Positions 23,541 to 34,060 are shown, counted from the stretch's first letter. The stretch: DNA of 64,000 bases from Alcanivorax sp. (GCF_014762765.1 NZ_JABURH010000186.1:1-64000), one strand, 5' to 3'. Notes: generated from the letters alone by a model not told the origin. Made by a program: numbers and translations.

Positions 23541-24971
23541 TCAGGCAGCCTGCAGCACGTTGTCGTCGCCATGGGTATCACGTTCGGCAACGATGGTCTT
23601 GTAGACGTTGAAAGCCATCAGCACCATGCCGGCGAAGAAAACCACCCCGCCGAGCAGGCGGATGGCGTAGAACGGTTGCCGTTCTACCAGCTCCTGCACG
23701 AAGTTGTAGGTGAGAGTGCCGTCCGTATTCACTGCCCGCCACATCAGGCCCTGCATGATCCCGGATACCCACATGGAAGCGATGTACAGCACCGTACCGA
23801 TGGTGCTTAGCCAGAAGTGGGCATTGATCCAGCCGATGGAGTACATCTGCTTGCGATCAAACAAGCGGGGAATCATCACGTAGATAGCGCCGATGGTGAT
23901 CATGGCCACCCAGCCGAGCGCACCGGAATGTACATGGCCGATGGTCCAGTCGGTATTGTGACTGAGCGCGTTGACGGTCTTGATGGACATCATCGGCCCT
24001 TCGAAGGTGCTCATGCCGTAGAAGGAGAGGGCGACGATCATGAAGCGGATGATCGGATCCGTGCGCAACTTATGCCAGGCCCCGGACAGGGTCATCATGC
24101 CGTTGATCATACCGCCCCAGCTGGGCGCCAATAGCACAATGGAAAATACCATGCCCACTGACTGGGCCCAGTCGGGCAGGGAAGAGTAGTGCAGGTGATG
24201 TGGGCCAGCCCACATGTACACGGCGATCAAGGCCCAGAAATGCACAATGGAAAGACGATAGGAATAGACCGGGCGCTGGGCCTGTACCGGCACGTAGTAA
24301 TACATCATGCCCAAGAAGCCTGCGGTCAGGAAAAAGCCCACCGCATTGTGCCCGTACCACCACTGCACCATGGCATCGATGGACCCGGAGTAGATGGAGT
24401 AGGACTTCATCGCCGAGACGGGAATGGCGATGTTGTTGATCACGTGGAGCAGGGCAACCGCAATGATGAAGGCCCCGTAGAACCAGTTGGCTACGTAAAT
24501 GTGGGGTTGTTTGCGCCGAGCAATGGTGGCAAAGAACACGATGGCATACGCCACCCAGACCAGGGTGATCAGGATGTCGATGGGCCATTCCAGCTCAGCA
24601 TATTCCTTGGTGCTGGTATACCCCATGGGCAGGGTGATGGCCGCGGCAACGATCACCGCTTGCCAGCCCCAGAAGCTGAAAGCGGCCAGCTTGGGAAACG
24701 CCAGGGTGGCCTGACAGGTTCGCTGCACCACGTAGTAACTGGTGCCGATGAGGGCTGAGCCGCCAAAGGCAAAGATTACCGCGTTGGTGTGCAGTGGCCG
24801 TAGCCGACCGAAACTGAACCAGGGTAACTCGAAATTGAGGACTGGCCAGGCAAGCTGGGCGGCGATGATCACCCCCACCAGCATACCTACAATCCCCCAT
24901 ACAACCGACATGATGGTAAATTGCCGTACCACCGTGTAGTTGTAAGAGGGTGAAACCGCTGAGTTTTCCAT
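23541..24971 (-). CDS. ccoN: cbb3-type cytochrome c oxidase subunit I
   Basis: Catalytic subunit of the high-affinity cbb3 oxidase that reduces O2 to water. About twelve membrane helices are visible. Haem and copper ligands are in RPLHTN (low-spin haem His), [10 protein letters not shown] (CuB/cross-linked Tyr region), GPHHLHY (CuB histidines) and [14 protein letters not shown] (haem b3 and b ligands). At 476 residues it is complete. An ideal FNR box lies 60 bases upstream, so ANR should induce it under low oxygen. Only one ccoN is in this window; a second copy elsewhere cannot be excluded. Confidence 0.98.
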   Translation of the reverse strand: MENSAVSPSYNYTVVRQFTIMSVVWGIVGMLVGVIIAAQLAWPVLNFELPWFSFGRLRPLHTNAVIFAFGGSALIGTSYYVVQRTCQATLAFPKLAAFSFWGWQAVIVAAAITLPMGYTSTKEYAELEWPIDILITLVWVAYAIVFFATIARRKQPHIYVANWFYGAFIIAVALLHVINNIAIPVSAMKSYSIYSGSIDAMVQWWYGHNAVGFFLTAGFLGMMYYYVPVQAQRPVYSYRLSIVHFWALIAVYMWAGPHHLHYSSLPDWAQSVGMVFSIVLLAPSWGGMINGMMTLSGAWHKLRTDPIIRFMIVALSFYGMSTFEGPMMSIKTVNALSHNTDWTIGHVHSGALGWVAMITIGAIYVMIPRLFDRKQMYSIGWINAHFWLSTIGTVLYIASMWVSGIMQGLMWRAVNTDGTLTYNFVQELVERQPFYAIRLLGGVVFFAGMVLMAFNVYKTIVAERDTHGDDNVLQAA

Positions 24972-25030
24972 GTGCGTTCCCTTCCGAATGATGCGCCGGG
25001 AGACGATACCAAGCGTGTTCCCCGGCTTTC

Positions 25031-25044
25031 TTGATATAGATCAA
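25031..25044 (-). promoter_or_regulatory. Perfect FNR/ANR box upstream of ccoN
   Basis: TTGATATAGATCAA matches TTGAT-N4-ATCAA exactly. Its centre is about 66 bases before the ccoN ATG, leaving room for a -41.5 activator position and a short leader. The box lies between ccoN and the upstream RND permease gene, both on the minus strand. Confidence 0.9.
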
Positions 25045-25157
25045 CTGCGCCGTTCGTAACCCTGGGACAAAATGTCTCACCCATCCTTGGATAGGCACAC
25101 TGCCTTTGTGATGACTTTTCGCGCAGTCGTCAACCGTCGGAAGGAAACGTTGCGGAT

Positions 25158-28100
25158 TCAGGCCCTCTTTTGGAAAAGTGAAAGCACCAGCGCAGTGAGC
25201 GCCGGCAGGAAAGTGATGGTCACAATGGCTGTGCCGAGCAGCCCGAACAGGACAATGGCCCCGACACCCCGATAGAGCTCAGTGCCCTCACCGGGAATCA
25301 GCACCAGCGGCGCCAGGCCGCAGACCGTGGTAATGGTGGTCATGGCGATGGGACGCAACCGTGATGCCACGGCGTCGTTGACGGCCTCCACGGCGTTCAT
25401 GGCGTTTTCCCGGAAATTCAGTGTTGCCTGATGGACGATCAGGATGGGGTTATTCACCACGGTGCCCATCAGAATCAGGAAACCGAGCATGGTAATCATG
25501 TCGAAGGGCTGGGTGAGCGGTGGCAGACCCAGAAGCGGAAGTAGCGCGCCCACGCCATTCATCATCGCCAGGCCCAGCAGGCCGCTGGCAATGCCCAGCG
25601 GAATCGTGGTCATGATCAGCAGCGGAAAACCCCAGTGAGTGAAAATGGCCACCAGCAACAGGTAAACCAGTATCAGGGCCACGACATAATTGCCGGACAA
25701 TGACTCCTGGGTAGCCTGCAACTGGTCGCTGGCGCCGGACAGGGTGATGCTGATGGTATCCGGAATGTCCCCCGCATCACGCAACTGCTGGATCATGGCG
25801 CGCACCTGGCTGACGCCGGTTTCCAGGGCCACGCCCCGGGGCGGAATGATATTCAGGGTCACCGTGCGTCTACCGTTGACCCGCCGTACCACACTGGTGT
25901 CCACGGTTTCTTTCAGGGTGGCCAGAGACGACAGCGGCACCGTCGCACCGATGGGTGTATGTACCGGCAAGCCGGGGAGGGCGGCCAGCTCCGGTCGGGT
26001 GCCGGTACGGTGGCTGTAGGCATAGATGTCGATCTTGTCGTCACCCAGGAAAAATTCATCCAGATAGGCGCCATCGGTGAGCGCAGCCACGGTAAAGCCC
26101 AGGTCTTCAGTGGAAAACTGTACTTCGGCGGCACGGTTCCAGCGCGGATGGACTTCGATCAGCGGCTGGGCCAGGGACAGACTGGCGGGTTGGGACTGGA
26201 TGCGTGGGTTATCAAAGACCTGCTCGGCCTCACGCTCCAGCCTTGACGCCACCGTGTAGATTTCCGCCAGATCTGCCCCGGCCACATCCAGGGTCACACT
26301 GCGGGTACCGCCGTCGTTACTGGAAATGATCGATCCGCGAGCCGCAAAGGCGCCCATGCCCGGGTAGCGCTGATACACCTCGGTGATGGCATCCATCATC
26401 GCTTCCATGTGTGCCGGGTCCACCGGCTCGGCGATGATGCGCAGACGCTCCGCATCCACGCCCATATTCACATACTTCATTGGCGGCCTGTCCAGCTCGC
26501 CCGAGTCGTAGTCAGCCGGGTCGGCACCCACCAGTGGCAGGAATTCTGCTTCCACCTCGTCGGCGATGGCTTTCATGGTGCTGAGGTTGTAACCCGGCGG
26601 CGCACTCATGCTGGCAAAGGTTTTCGGCTCCTCACCCTCCGGCAGATATTCCGCCGGCGGTGTCAGGAACAGCACAATAGCGCCCCCGATCAGCACGGTT
26701 GCCACCAGGGTGGCCACTTGTCGGGGCCGGCTACTGGACAGGCGAGCGGAAAGCCGGTGCAGGGCGGTCATCCAGCGGCTGTGCTGGCCGTCATGGGCCA
26801 CCACTGCACTGAAATCCAGACGGGCGGAGAGGGTGGGGATCACTGTCATGGCCACCAGCATGGAGACCAGAATCGACGCGGATACGGCGATGGCGATATC
26901 CGAGTAGAGCTGGCCGGCCTCTTCCTGGATAAAGACCACCGGCAGGAACACCAGCACCGTGGTCATGGTAGAAGCGAACACCGCCGGCCATACCTTCTGG
27001 ATACCGCTCACTGCCGCGCGAAAGCGATCGAGCCCTTTGCGCCGTTCCATCTCGATGCTTTCCAGCACCACAATGGAGTTATCCAGGGTCATGCCGATGG
27101 CAAAGGCGATCCCGGCCAGGGAAATCACATTGATGGTGCGCCCGGCCAGTAGCAGCCCCAGAAACGCCGCAATGGTACAGATGGGAATACCTATCACGCC
27201 CACGGCGGTGATCTTCACCGAGCGCAAAAACAGGAACATGACCAGGGTGGCAAAGGCGGCACCAATGGCCAGGTTGGTCCACACATTGGCCACCGATGCT
27301 TCCACATAACGCACGTCGTCGGCGATCAGCGCGATCCGCATGCCGGCCGGCTCCAGAACCTCCCGATTGATCTGAGCCACCTGATCAAACATGGCGTACT
27401 TGATATCGATCACATTGGATCCGGTCTCCCGGCGCACCGCCAGGCTGATCACCGGCTCACCATTCACCCGCGACAGGCTGCGAACCGGGAAGTGATCCAG
27501 GACCACCGTGGCCACGTCCCCGAGACGCACCAGGGAATCACCGTTACGGGCCAGAATCAGCGCATCGAGGCTGTCGATATCCTTGAAACGCCCCACCGTA
27601 CGCAGCAAGTATCGGCGCTTGCCGCTTTCCAGCTCGCCACCGGAGACATCCCGGTTGCGTTCGCGCAGGGCATCGCGCACATCCACCACACTGAGACCGA
27701 ACTGGGCCAGCTTCTGGGCATCCAGCAGCAGCTGAACCTGTCGTTCGGCGCCTCCGCGGACTTCTACCTGGGAGACCCCGGGCACGCTCTCCATCCGTGA
27801 GCGGACTTCGTCATCAATGAAGTCCTGCATCATGTCCATGTCCAGCCCGCGGGGATTGTCGGGCAGGGGAGAGACACGGTAATACATGAAGGCATTGCTG
27901 GAAAACGAACTGGACAGAATCCGGGGTTGGTCCACATTATCCGGATAGGCGGGCACCTGGCTGAGGGCGTTATTGACCCTGATCAGTGCGTCGGTGATAT
28001 CGACACCGAAGGGAAATTCCAGCTCGATTTCTGCCTCGCCGCTACCGGCGGAGGAGGTCATCCGTCGCAGGTTGGGAAGGTTGCGCAGGTATTCCTCCTG

Positions 28101-28292
28101 CTCGATGAGGATTTCCTTTTCCACATCCTGGGGGGTAGCACCTGGCCAGCTTGTCACCACGGAAATGGTGCGTACTTCCAGGTCCGGTATCATCTGCACC
28201 GGGATGCGCAGTGCGGCGAGAACGCCGAGGAGGGTGATGATCAGCACCACGACGGTCATCAGGGTGCCATGGCGGACGATCTTGTCGAACAT
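25158..28292 (-). CDS. RND-family efflux permease
   Basis: Inner-membrane RND transporter of 1044 residues, which normally works as a trimer with an adaptor and an outer-membrane channel. The N-terminus (IVRHGTLMTVVVLIITLLGVLAALRIPVQMIPD) and the two repeated halves of TM helices plus large periplasmic loops are clear. In TM4 the usual Asp-Asp proton-relay pair is Asp-Asn (IGMTLDNSIVVLE), as in many uncharacterised RND permeases. The start overlaps the adaptor stop by one base (TGATG). No outer-membrane channel gene is next to it, so it probably uses a TolC-type protein encoded elsewhere. The substrate is unknown. Confidence 0.94.
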   Translation of the reverse strand: MFDKIVRHGTLMTVVVLIITLLGVLAALRIPVQMIPDLEVRTISVVTSWPGATPQDVEKEILIEQEEYLRNLPNLRRMTSSAGSGEAEIELEFPFGVDITDALIRVNNALSQVPAYPDNVDQPRILSSSFSSNAFMYYRVSPLPDNPRGLDMDMMQDFIDDEVRSRMESVPGVSQVEVRGGAERQVQLLLDAQKLAQFGLSVVDVRDALRERNRDVSGGELESGKRRYLLRTVGRFKDIDSLDALILARNGDSLVRLGDVATVVLDHFPVRSLSRVNGEPVISLAVRRETGSNVIDIKYAMFDQVAQINREVLEPAGMRIALIADDVRYVEASVANVWTNLAIGAAFATLVMFLFLRSVKITAVGVIGIPICTIAAFLGLLLAGRTINVISLAGIAFAIGMTLDNSIVVLESIEMERRKGLDRFRAAVSGIQKVWPAVFASTMTTVLVFLPVVFIQEEAGQLYSDIAIAVSASILVSMLVAMTVIPTLSARLDFSAVVAHDGQHSRWMTALHRLSARLSSSRPRQVATLVATVLIGGAIVLFLTPPAEYLPEGEEPKTFASMSAPPGYNLSTMKAIADEVEAEFLPLVGADPADYDSGELDRPPMKYVNMGVDAERLRIIAEPVDPAHMEAMMDAITEVYQRYPGMGAFAARGSIISSNDGGTRSVTLDVAGADLAEIYTVASRLEREAEQVFDNPRIQSQPASLSLAQPLIEVHPRWNRAAEVQFSTEDLGFTVAALTDGAYLDEFFLGDDKIDIYAYSHRTGTRPELAALPGLPVHTPIGATVPLSSLATLKETVDTSVVRRVNGRRTVTLNIIPPRGVALETGVSQVRAMIQQLRDAGDIPDTISITLSGASDQLQATQESLSGNYVVALILVYLLLVAIFTHWGFPLLIMTTIPLGIASGLLGLAMMNGVGALLPLLGLPPLTQPFDMITMLGFLILMGTVVNNPILIVHQATLNFRENAMNAVEAVNDAVASRLRPIAMTTITTVCGLAPLVLIPGEGTELYRGVGAIVLFGLLGTAIVTITFLPALTALVLSLFQKRA

Positions 28293-29362
28293 CAGTCCAC
28301 CACCCGAAGCTTGTCACCATCGCGCAGACTTTCATTGCCCCGCACAACCACGCGATCATCACTCGACAGGCCCTCAAGCACCGAAGCCTGCGGTGACTGC
28401 CCGGATGCGACTTTGACGACCTTGCGGCGCGCGACCAGATCGTCACCGTCACCCTCAGCCAGCCAGACGGTCACATTGCCCTGGCTGTCCTGGAGCAGGG
28501 CATCACGGGGCACCGTGGGCCGGGCATCCGCGGACAACATGCGCAGCCGGCCATTGATCGCCATCCCCGGGGTCAGGCCTTGTTCATCAATGCTGGCGCG
28601 TACCGTAAAGGTTCTCGCCGTAGGGTCGTTTACTGGAACAATGGCGGTGATTTCGGCGGCCATGGGCCGGTTTTTTTCATCGTCCAGCCAGACTTCCAGG
28701 CCGGTATCTAGCGAAATCTGCGGAAAATAACGCTGTGGCACGGCAAAATCCGCGTGCAGCTCATCGCTGCCCACCAGCTCGAATACAGTACTGCCAGGAG
28801 TGAGCCATTCGCCAACCTCGGTGAGTTTTGCGCTGATAACACCGCTAAAAGGGGCCTTAAGGGTATGCCGCTCGAGCAGTGCCTGCTGGCGTGCCACTTC
28901 GGCCTGACTGGCTGCCAGGGATGACTTGGCCACCTGAACCTCGGATTCCAGGCTACGCACCTCACTGGCGGCGATGCTACGCCTGGCGACCAGACTATTG
29001 GCTTCTTCAAGACGTCGGCGGGCATCGCCCAGGATGGCCTGTTGTTGCTGATAATTGGCACGGGCGCGTTGCAGCTCCAGGCGATTCAGCTCCGCATCCA
29101 TTTCAATCAGCGGCGCACCGGCGTCCACCTGATCGCCGATATCCACGAGCAGTTTGCTCACCAGGCCGGATACCGACACGGACAGCCGGGCGGCACGATC
29201 CGCCACCAGGGTGCCGTTCACCAACAATGCATCCTGTGAACGTGACAAGCTCACAGTTGCCACCGAGACAGGCTTGCGATCATCCGCCAGTCCAGGAGCG
29301 GCGAATGACATCAGAAGAACAACCCGGAAGAGAAAGTGAAATGACAGGGACAGTGACGGCAT
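28292..29362 (-). CDS. RND efflux periplasmic adaptor (membrane fusion protein)
   Basis: A 356-residue adaptor. I start it at the ATG at 29362, with AGGA upstream, which yields a signal peptide (FHFLFRVVLLMSFAAPGLADD). The track start at 29467 adds 35 residues with no family resemblance. The lipoyl/barrel-sandwich part (VSGLVSKLLVDIGDQVDAGAPLIEMD) flanks an alpha-hairpin (QRARANYQQQQAILGDARRRLEEAN). The beta-barrel follows (GSTVFELVGSDELHADFAVPQ). The N-terminus lacks a lipobox cysteine, so the protein is probably anchored only by its signal helix or is soluble. It is cotranscribed with the RND permease. Confidence 0.93.
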   Translation of the reverse strand: MPSLSLSFHFLFRVVLLMSFAAPGLADDRKPVSVATVSLSRSQDALLVNGTLVADRAARLSVSVSGLVSKLLVDIGDQVDAGAPLIEMDAELNRLELQRARANYQQQQAILGDARRRLEEANSLVARRSIAASEVRSLESEVQVAKSSLAASQAEVARQQALLERHTLKAPFSGVISAKLTEVGEWLTPGSTVFELVGSDELHADFAVPQRYFPQISLDTGLEVWLDDEKNRPMAAEITAIVPVNDPTARTFTVRASIDEQGLTPGMAINGRLRMLSADARPTVPRDALLQDSQGNVTVWLAEGDGDDLVARRKVVKVASGQSPQASVLEGLSSDDRVVVRGNESLRDGDKLRVVD

Positions 29363-29492
29363 AGGTGTCCTGTTGGTTATTTTCAGATTCAATGTCGTTT
29401 CGTAGTCTAGCAGGGCCAGAGGCAAGTCCGGGTGAATCGCGGGCGTAAGCATTGTACGTATCCACACTGAAACAGGAATCAGCGTGGCTACG

Positions 29493-29508
29493 CATAATGT
29501 ATATTATG
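29493..29508. promoter_or_regulatory. Palindrome in the divergent promoter region of the RND operon
   Basis: CATAAT-GTAT-ATTATG is a perfect 6-bp inverted repeat with a 4-base spacer in the AT-rich gap between the adaptor gene and the divergent DUF3147 gene. It is a plausible operator for a TetR- or MarR-type regulator, but no such regulator gene is adjacent. Confidence 0.4.
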
Positions 29509-29573
29509 TTAAATAGAAGAGCAGCCAATATAACGGGATACTTCAGGAGCAACCAAACCCAAGGGAAATCCAG

Positions 29574-29924
29574 ATGATGCCCCTCTACCTCAAATACCTC
29601 ATTACTGCTGCGCTGGTCGTTCTGATCTCGGAAGTTGCCCGGCACAGCGATCGACTAGGCGCCCTGATCGGTGCCTTGCCACTGGTAACCCTGCTTGCCA
29701 TGTTCTGGCTCTACATGGGAAATCAGCCTTCAGAGAAAATCGGCAACCACGCCTGGTACACCTTCTGGTACGTCATCCCGACGCTACCCATGTTCGCCCT
29801 TTTTCCGTTTATGCTGGATCGTTGGGGTTTTCTCGCTTCCATGGGCTGCAGTGTGCTGCTCACGGTTGGCTGCTTCGTGGTACTCGGGCTTCTCGTCAGA
29901 CCCCTTGGCGTTGAACTCTGGTAA
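29574..29924 (+). CDS. DUF3147 family membrane protein
   Basis: A 116-residue protein with four predicted membrane helices. The segments LKYLITAALVVLISEVARHSDRLGALIGALPLVTLLAMFWLY and HAWYTFWYVIPTLPMFALFPFML match the DUF3147 pattern. Function is unknown. Two consecutive ATG codons begin it. It is monocistronic and divergent from the RND adaptor. Confidence 0.82.
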   Translation: MMPLYLKYLITAALVVLISEVARHSDRLGALIGALPLVTLLAMFWLYMGNQPSEKIGNHAWYTFWYVIPTLPMFALFPFMLDRWGFLASMGCSVLLTVGCFVVLGLLVRPLGVELW

Positions 29925-30049
29925 ATGATGACGACGTTTGTCGACACATAGTGTACGCAGGCCTTGATTGCGACAATCACGCGGGGTCTTGCTAGATACC
30001 GGTTAAATAGGCTTTCATGGGGTAGATAGATGGCCAAGGGAGCTTTCTC

Positions 30050-31489
30050 ATGGGCCGGGAATATCAAAGCACATCGCATCATGGCCACAGGCTTGCGGCC
30101 AGGGTGCTCCTGTGTATTTTGCTGGCGCTACTGTTCCTGTTGGCCCCGGCGTCTCCAGCCCAGGATACCTCCTCCCCTGCTTCCTCTCGCGCTTCCGTCT
30201 GGGTAATGACCTTGGACGGCCCAATCGGGCCGGCGCTCAGTGACTGGTTTGTCCGTTCCCTGGAAGAAGCCAACGAGGCATCCGCAACGCTGTTTGTATT
30301 GCAGCTGAATACGCCGGGCGGCCTGGATAGCGCCATGCGCGACATGATTCGGGCAATTCTCGACAGCCGGGTTCCGGTGGCCACCTATGTATCCCCCAGT
30401 GGTAGCCGAGCCGCCAGTGCCGGCACCTATATTCTCTATGCTTCCCATATTGCCGCCATGGCCCCGGCCACCAATCTGGGTGCGGCAACGCCGGTGCAGA
30501 TCGGAGGGGGCGGCGGGTTGCCCTCGCCCTCCTCTCCCGGTGGTGATGAGAGTGAAAACGAAGAAAGTGCTACCGCCAACTCGGATAGTGTCTCGGCCCT
30601 GCATCGCAAGCAGGTAAACGATGCTGTTGCGTATATCCGTGGGCTGGCGGAACTGCGTGGCCGCAATGCGGACTGGGCAGAAAAAGCGGTGCGCGAAGCG
30701 GTGAGTCTGTCGTCCAGTGATGCACTGGAACAAGGCGTAATCGATCTGAAAACAGCAGATCTCGATGAGCTGCTTGCCCAGCTTGATGGACTAGAGCTGA
30801 GCTGGGACGGTCAATCGGTCAGCCTGGACCTGGCCAATGCGCAATTGCATCAGGTGGAAAGGGACTGGCGCACTGACTTCCTGGCGATTATTACCGATCC
30901 CAGCATCGCCTACTTGCTGCTGCTGGTGGGAATTTATGGGCTGGTGTTGGAATTTTCCAACCCTGGCATGGGCGTGCCGGGCGTACTCGGTGCCATCTGC
31001 CTGCTGCTGGCGCTTTACGCTCTGCAGATGTTGCCGGTGAGCTACGTGGGCCTGGGACTTATCTTGCTGGGTGCGGTGCTGGTGGCCATGGAAGCCATAT
31101 CACCGAGCTTCGGGGTATTAGGTATCGGTGGGGTTATTGCTTTCGTGATCGGCTCGATCATGTTGATGGACACGGACCTGCCCGCTTTCCGTATTGCTCT
31201 GCCAGTGATTGCCGCGGTAGGAGTAGGCTCGCTGTTACTGGTGGGACTGTTTGTAAGGCTGGCGGTAAAAGCCCATGAGGGGCCTCCGGTTACCGGGGCC
31301 GACACACTGGTCGGGCAAACCGCCGTAGCGCTGGATGATTTTGAAGACGACGGTCAGGTGCGGGTGCTCGGAGAAATCTGGCATGCACGCAGTCAGCAGC
31401 CGGTACGCCGGGGGCAGTTGCTACAGGTCACTGACCGTAGTGACTTGATGCTGGATGTGAAACCGGACGACAAGGAGGAGACATCATGA
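30050..31489 (+). CDS. NfeD-family membrane-bound serine protease (NfeD1b type)
   Basis: A 479-residue protein with a signal peptide ([20 protein letters not shown]). The ClpP-like protease domain reads [18 protein letters not shown], then [21 protein letters not shown], where the serine of the SAG motif should be catalytic. Several membrane helices follow (residues ~280-420), and a C-terminal OB-fold NfeD domain ends the protein ([27 protein letters not shown]). Members cleave stomatin-like partners in archaea and bacteria. The next gene is exactly such a partner, with an ATGA overlap. A linker of Gly/Ser/acidic residues interrupts the protease domain near residue 155. Confidence 0.92.
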   Translation: MGREYQSTSHHGHRLAARVLLCILLALLFLLAPASPAQDTSSPASSRASVWVMTLDGPIGPALSDWFVRSLEEANEASATLFVLQLNTPGGLDSAMRDMIRAILDSRVPVATYVSPSGSRAASAGTYILYASHIAAMAPATNLGAATPVQIGGGGGLPSPSSPGGDESENEESATANSDSVSALHRKQVNDAVAYIRGLAELRGRNADWAEKAVREAVSLSSSDALEQGVIDLKTADLDELLAQLDGLELSWDGQSVSLDLANAQLHQVERDWRTDFLAIITDPSIAYLLLLVGIYGLVLEFSNPGMGVPGVLGAICLLLALYALQMLPVSYVGLGLILLGAVLVAMEAISPSFGVLGIGGVIAFVIGSIMLMDTDLPAFRIALPVIAAVGVGSLLLVGLFVRLAVKAHEGPPVTGADTLVGQTAVALDDFEDDGQVRVLGEIWHARSQQPVRRGQLLQVTDRSDLMLDVKPDDKEETS

Positions 31490-32244
31490 CCCCCTATTTC
31501 TGGTTATCGCTGGCGATTATTGTCGTCGGCTTCGTGATCAGCATGTTCCGTATCCTGCGCGAGTACGAACGCGGGGTAATCTTCATGCTGGGCCGTTACT
31601 ATCGGGTGAAAGGTCCCGGCCTGATCCTGGTAGTACCGCTGATCCAACAGATGGTGAAGGTGGACCTGCGCATCCGGGTATTGGATGTGCCCACCCAGGA
31701 TGTGATTTCCCGGGATAACGTCTCGGTAAAGGTAAATGCCGTGTTGTATTTCCGGGTGCTGGACGCCGAGAAAGCGGTCATCAATGTGGAAGACTTCTAC
31801 GCCGCCACCAGCCAGTTGTCCCAAACCACCCTGCGTTCGGTGCTGGGCAAGCACGAGCTGGACGAGATGCTCGCCTCACGGGATGAACTGAACAGCGATA
31901 TTCAGGAAATTCTCGACGAACAGACCGACAACTGGGGCATCAAGGTTACCAATGTAGAGATCAAACACGTGGACCTGGATGAAGGCATGGTACGGGTGAT
32001 TGCCCGCCAGGCCGAGGCGGAGCGTATCCGCCGCGCCAAGGTGATCCATGCCAACGGTGAGAAAGAAGCGTCCCAAGTGCTGCTGGAAGCAGCGAAAACC
32101 CTTTCCGAACAGCCCCAGGCGTTGCAATTACGCTACCTGCAGACATTGACTGAGGTAGCCAATGATCGCTCCAGCACCATTGTCTTTCCGCTACCCATGG
32201 ACCTGATAGACAGTTTTATCAATAGGAATAAAGACAGGACATGA
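31486..32244 (+). CDS. Slipin (stomatin/SPFH-family) membrane protein
   Basis: A 252-residue SPFH protein with one N-terminal membrane helix ([20 protein letters not shown]). Conserved slipin blocks follow: [55 protein letters not shown] and [16 protein letters not shown]. The helical C-terminus is [21 protein letters not shown]. It overlaps the NfeD protease gene by 4 bases. The pair probably works in membrane microdomain organisation or quality control. Confidence 0.95.
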   Translation: MTPYFWLSLAIIVVGFVISMFRILREYERGVIFMLGRYYRVKGPGLILVVPLIQQMVKVDLRIRVLDVPTQDVISRDNVSVKVNAVLYFRVLDAEKAVINVEDFYAATSQLSQTTLRSVLGKHELDEMLASRDELNSDIQEILDEQTDNWGIKVTNVEIKHVDLDEGMVRVIARQAEAERIRRAKVIHANGEKEASQVLLEAAKTLSEQPQALQLRYLQTLTEVANDRSSTIVFPLPMDLIDSFINRNKDRT

Positions 32245-32450
32245 CGGCCCGGGCAACCTGTTGAGCGACTGGCGAATGTCTTAATTTTGCCTAGGATATT
32301 TCCTACAAATCGTCGTTGTTCACCTTAAGCTGTTGTTTTCCTTAACTGTCTTTTTCGTCTTTCTCCCCCCCCTGCCAGCGGGTAGCTATTCGTTAATTTT
32401 ACAATCTCGTAAGCTGACAGAAACGACAAGGATGTCAGGGAGGGAAGACG

Positions 32451-34040
32451 ATGATGGAGCATCGATATGTCAGGAGACTGATTCTGGGTGCGGCTCTCTT
32501 TGGGGTAACGGCTCTCTACACCGGTTGCCGGTCCACGTTTGACGAACCGGTGCGCGATACCACTGGCGAGGATGGCGAGGCCGGTGTGGGTTATACGGCG
32601 CAGTGCTCGGGATGGTTCCCGGACTGGATCTCGCGAACCGCCCCGCCGGAAGATGAGCCCAGCTTCCAGCTGGCACAGGGCTACCCGTTAGGCATTCCCC
32701 GTTTCGAAGACGGTGAGTTAGTCGGGTGGGATCCACTGGAACCCTACGACAATGCGCCCTGGCTCGCCCATGACTTCATGGACCCCAATGAGCGGCTGGA
32801 TTACCTGGCCGCCCTGAAGGATTACGCACTTTCAGACCTGGTGCCCTATGATTTCGTGCCTCAGAACAAGAGCCTGGGCAAGAAACACTGGTACCACGTG
32901 CCGATGATGACATCGGGGTTCTTCGCCCGGGAAGCCCGCCATGGCCTCACCGAAGAAAGAACCTTGCGTGCCAACGAGCAAAGCTGGCTGTCATCCAGTG
33001 TGGGTGCCTATGGCATCGGGCTGTATAACCGTATTGGTGGCTACACCGTTGGCCAGGTCTTCAACGATCCGGAGCCCAGCAATGCGCAAGCGGCCAATGC
33101 CGAATTCATTGATGGCGCCCTGGTGGTCAAGGTGTTGTTTGCGGAATACGATCCGGGCGCCATTGTCGGCCCGGATCCACTGGCAAACGCCCCGGCCTGG
33201 CAAATCCAGGACCCCTTTGCCAATTCCAGCGACACCTTTGAAGTACGTCTGATCCAGATGGATATTGCGGTGAAGGATCCTCGCTCACCGGACACTGGCT
33301 GGGTCTTTGCCACCTACGTGTATGACGAATCCCTGCCAGCAGCCAGCCCGCAGGATCGCTGGTATAACCTGACGCCGGTAGGCCTTGCCTGGGGCAACGA
33401 TCCGGATGTCACCGCCAACAATGATCCTGATCTGGACGAGACCTGGATCAATCCGGCGGTGCCCTCCCCCTTCAATGCTGACTTCGGTCTCCATGGACGT
33501 CTGAATGGCCCGGTGGACAACCCCGAGTCTGCCTGCATGAGTTGCCATTCCACCGCCCAGGTACGCACAGATAGAAGTAACAGTGTGGGGGCGTACACCG
33601 CTGCCCGGATGCTCCCCGATGACACCTGCACGGATGCCCAGGCCATGCACTGGTTCCGGAATATCCCGGGGGATGAGCCCTTTGGACAAATGAATGTCGC
33701 TCCGGGTTATTGCCAACCGTCAAACCCGCCGGTGGCTACGCCGCCGATGCATTCACTGGATTACTCGTTGCAAATCCAGCGGGGCCTGGTCAATGGTGTG
33801 GCGCTCAATCATGAGAATCCATGTTTGTCGCTGATTCCTGCAGACCAGTTGCCTGACCGTGCTGAACAGCAAATGCGCATGGCGGTGATACGCGGAGAAA
33901 TGGCACCCCGGGATGTGGAGAAGCAAAGTGTGCGCACGGAAAAAGCACAAGCCCTGCGTGCCCGGGACGATCTGCCAAGCTGGAAGGCCGTGGGTATGGA
34001 TCCCAGTGACAAGGATGCGGAATACTATCCGGGGCGTTGA
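32451..34040 (+). CDS. Lipoprotein with a single CXXCH haem-binding motif, function unknown
   Basis: The 529-residue protein begins with a lipoprotein signal (RRLILGAALFGVTALYTGC), with Cys about residue 25 as the lipidation site. A single c-type haem motif CMSCH occurs at residues 362-366. Possible distal ligands lie in the following 80 residues (several Met and His, for example QAMHWFRNIP). The rest has no domain I recognise; there are many short Asp/Pro-rich turns. It could be an anchored electron-transfer or oxidoreductase subunit in the periplasm or outer membrane. A GGGAGGG is upstream of the first of two ATGs. It is convergent with a porin gene across a strong shared terminator. Confidence 0.7.
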   Translation: MMEHRYVRRLILGAALFGVTALYTGCRSTFDEPVRDTTGEDGEAGVGYTAQCSGWFPDWISRTAPPEDEPSFQLAQGYPLGIPRFEDGELVGWDPLEPYDNAPWLAHDFMDPNERLDYLAALKDYALSDLVPYDFVPQNKSLGKKHWYHVPMMTSGFFAREARHGLTEERTLRANEQSWLSSSVGAYGIGLYNRIGGYTVGQVFNDPEPSNAQAANAEFIDGALVVKVLFAEYDPGAIVGPDPLANAPAWQIQDPFANSSDTFEVRLIQMDIAVKDPRSPDTGWVFATYVYDESLPAASPQDRWYNLTPVGLAWGNDPDVTANNDPDLDETWINPAVPSPFNADFGLHGRLNGPVDNPESACMSCHSTAQVRTDRSNSVGAYTAARMLPDDTCTDAQAMHWFRNIPGDEPFGQMNVAPGYCQPSNPPVATPPMHSLDYSLQIQRGLVNGVALNHENPCLSLIPADQLPDRAEQQMRMAVIRGEMAPRDVEKQSVRTEKAQALRARDDLPSWKAVGMDPSDKDAEYYPGR

Positions 34041-34060
34041 TCCTGACACTCTCACTCAGA

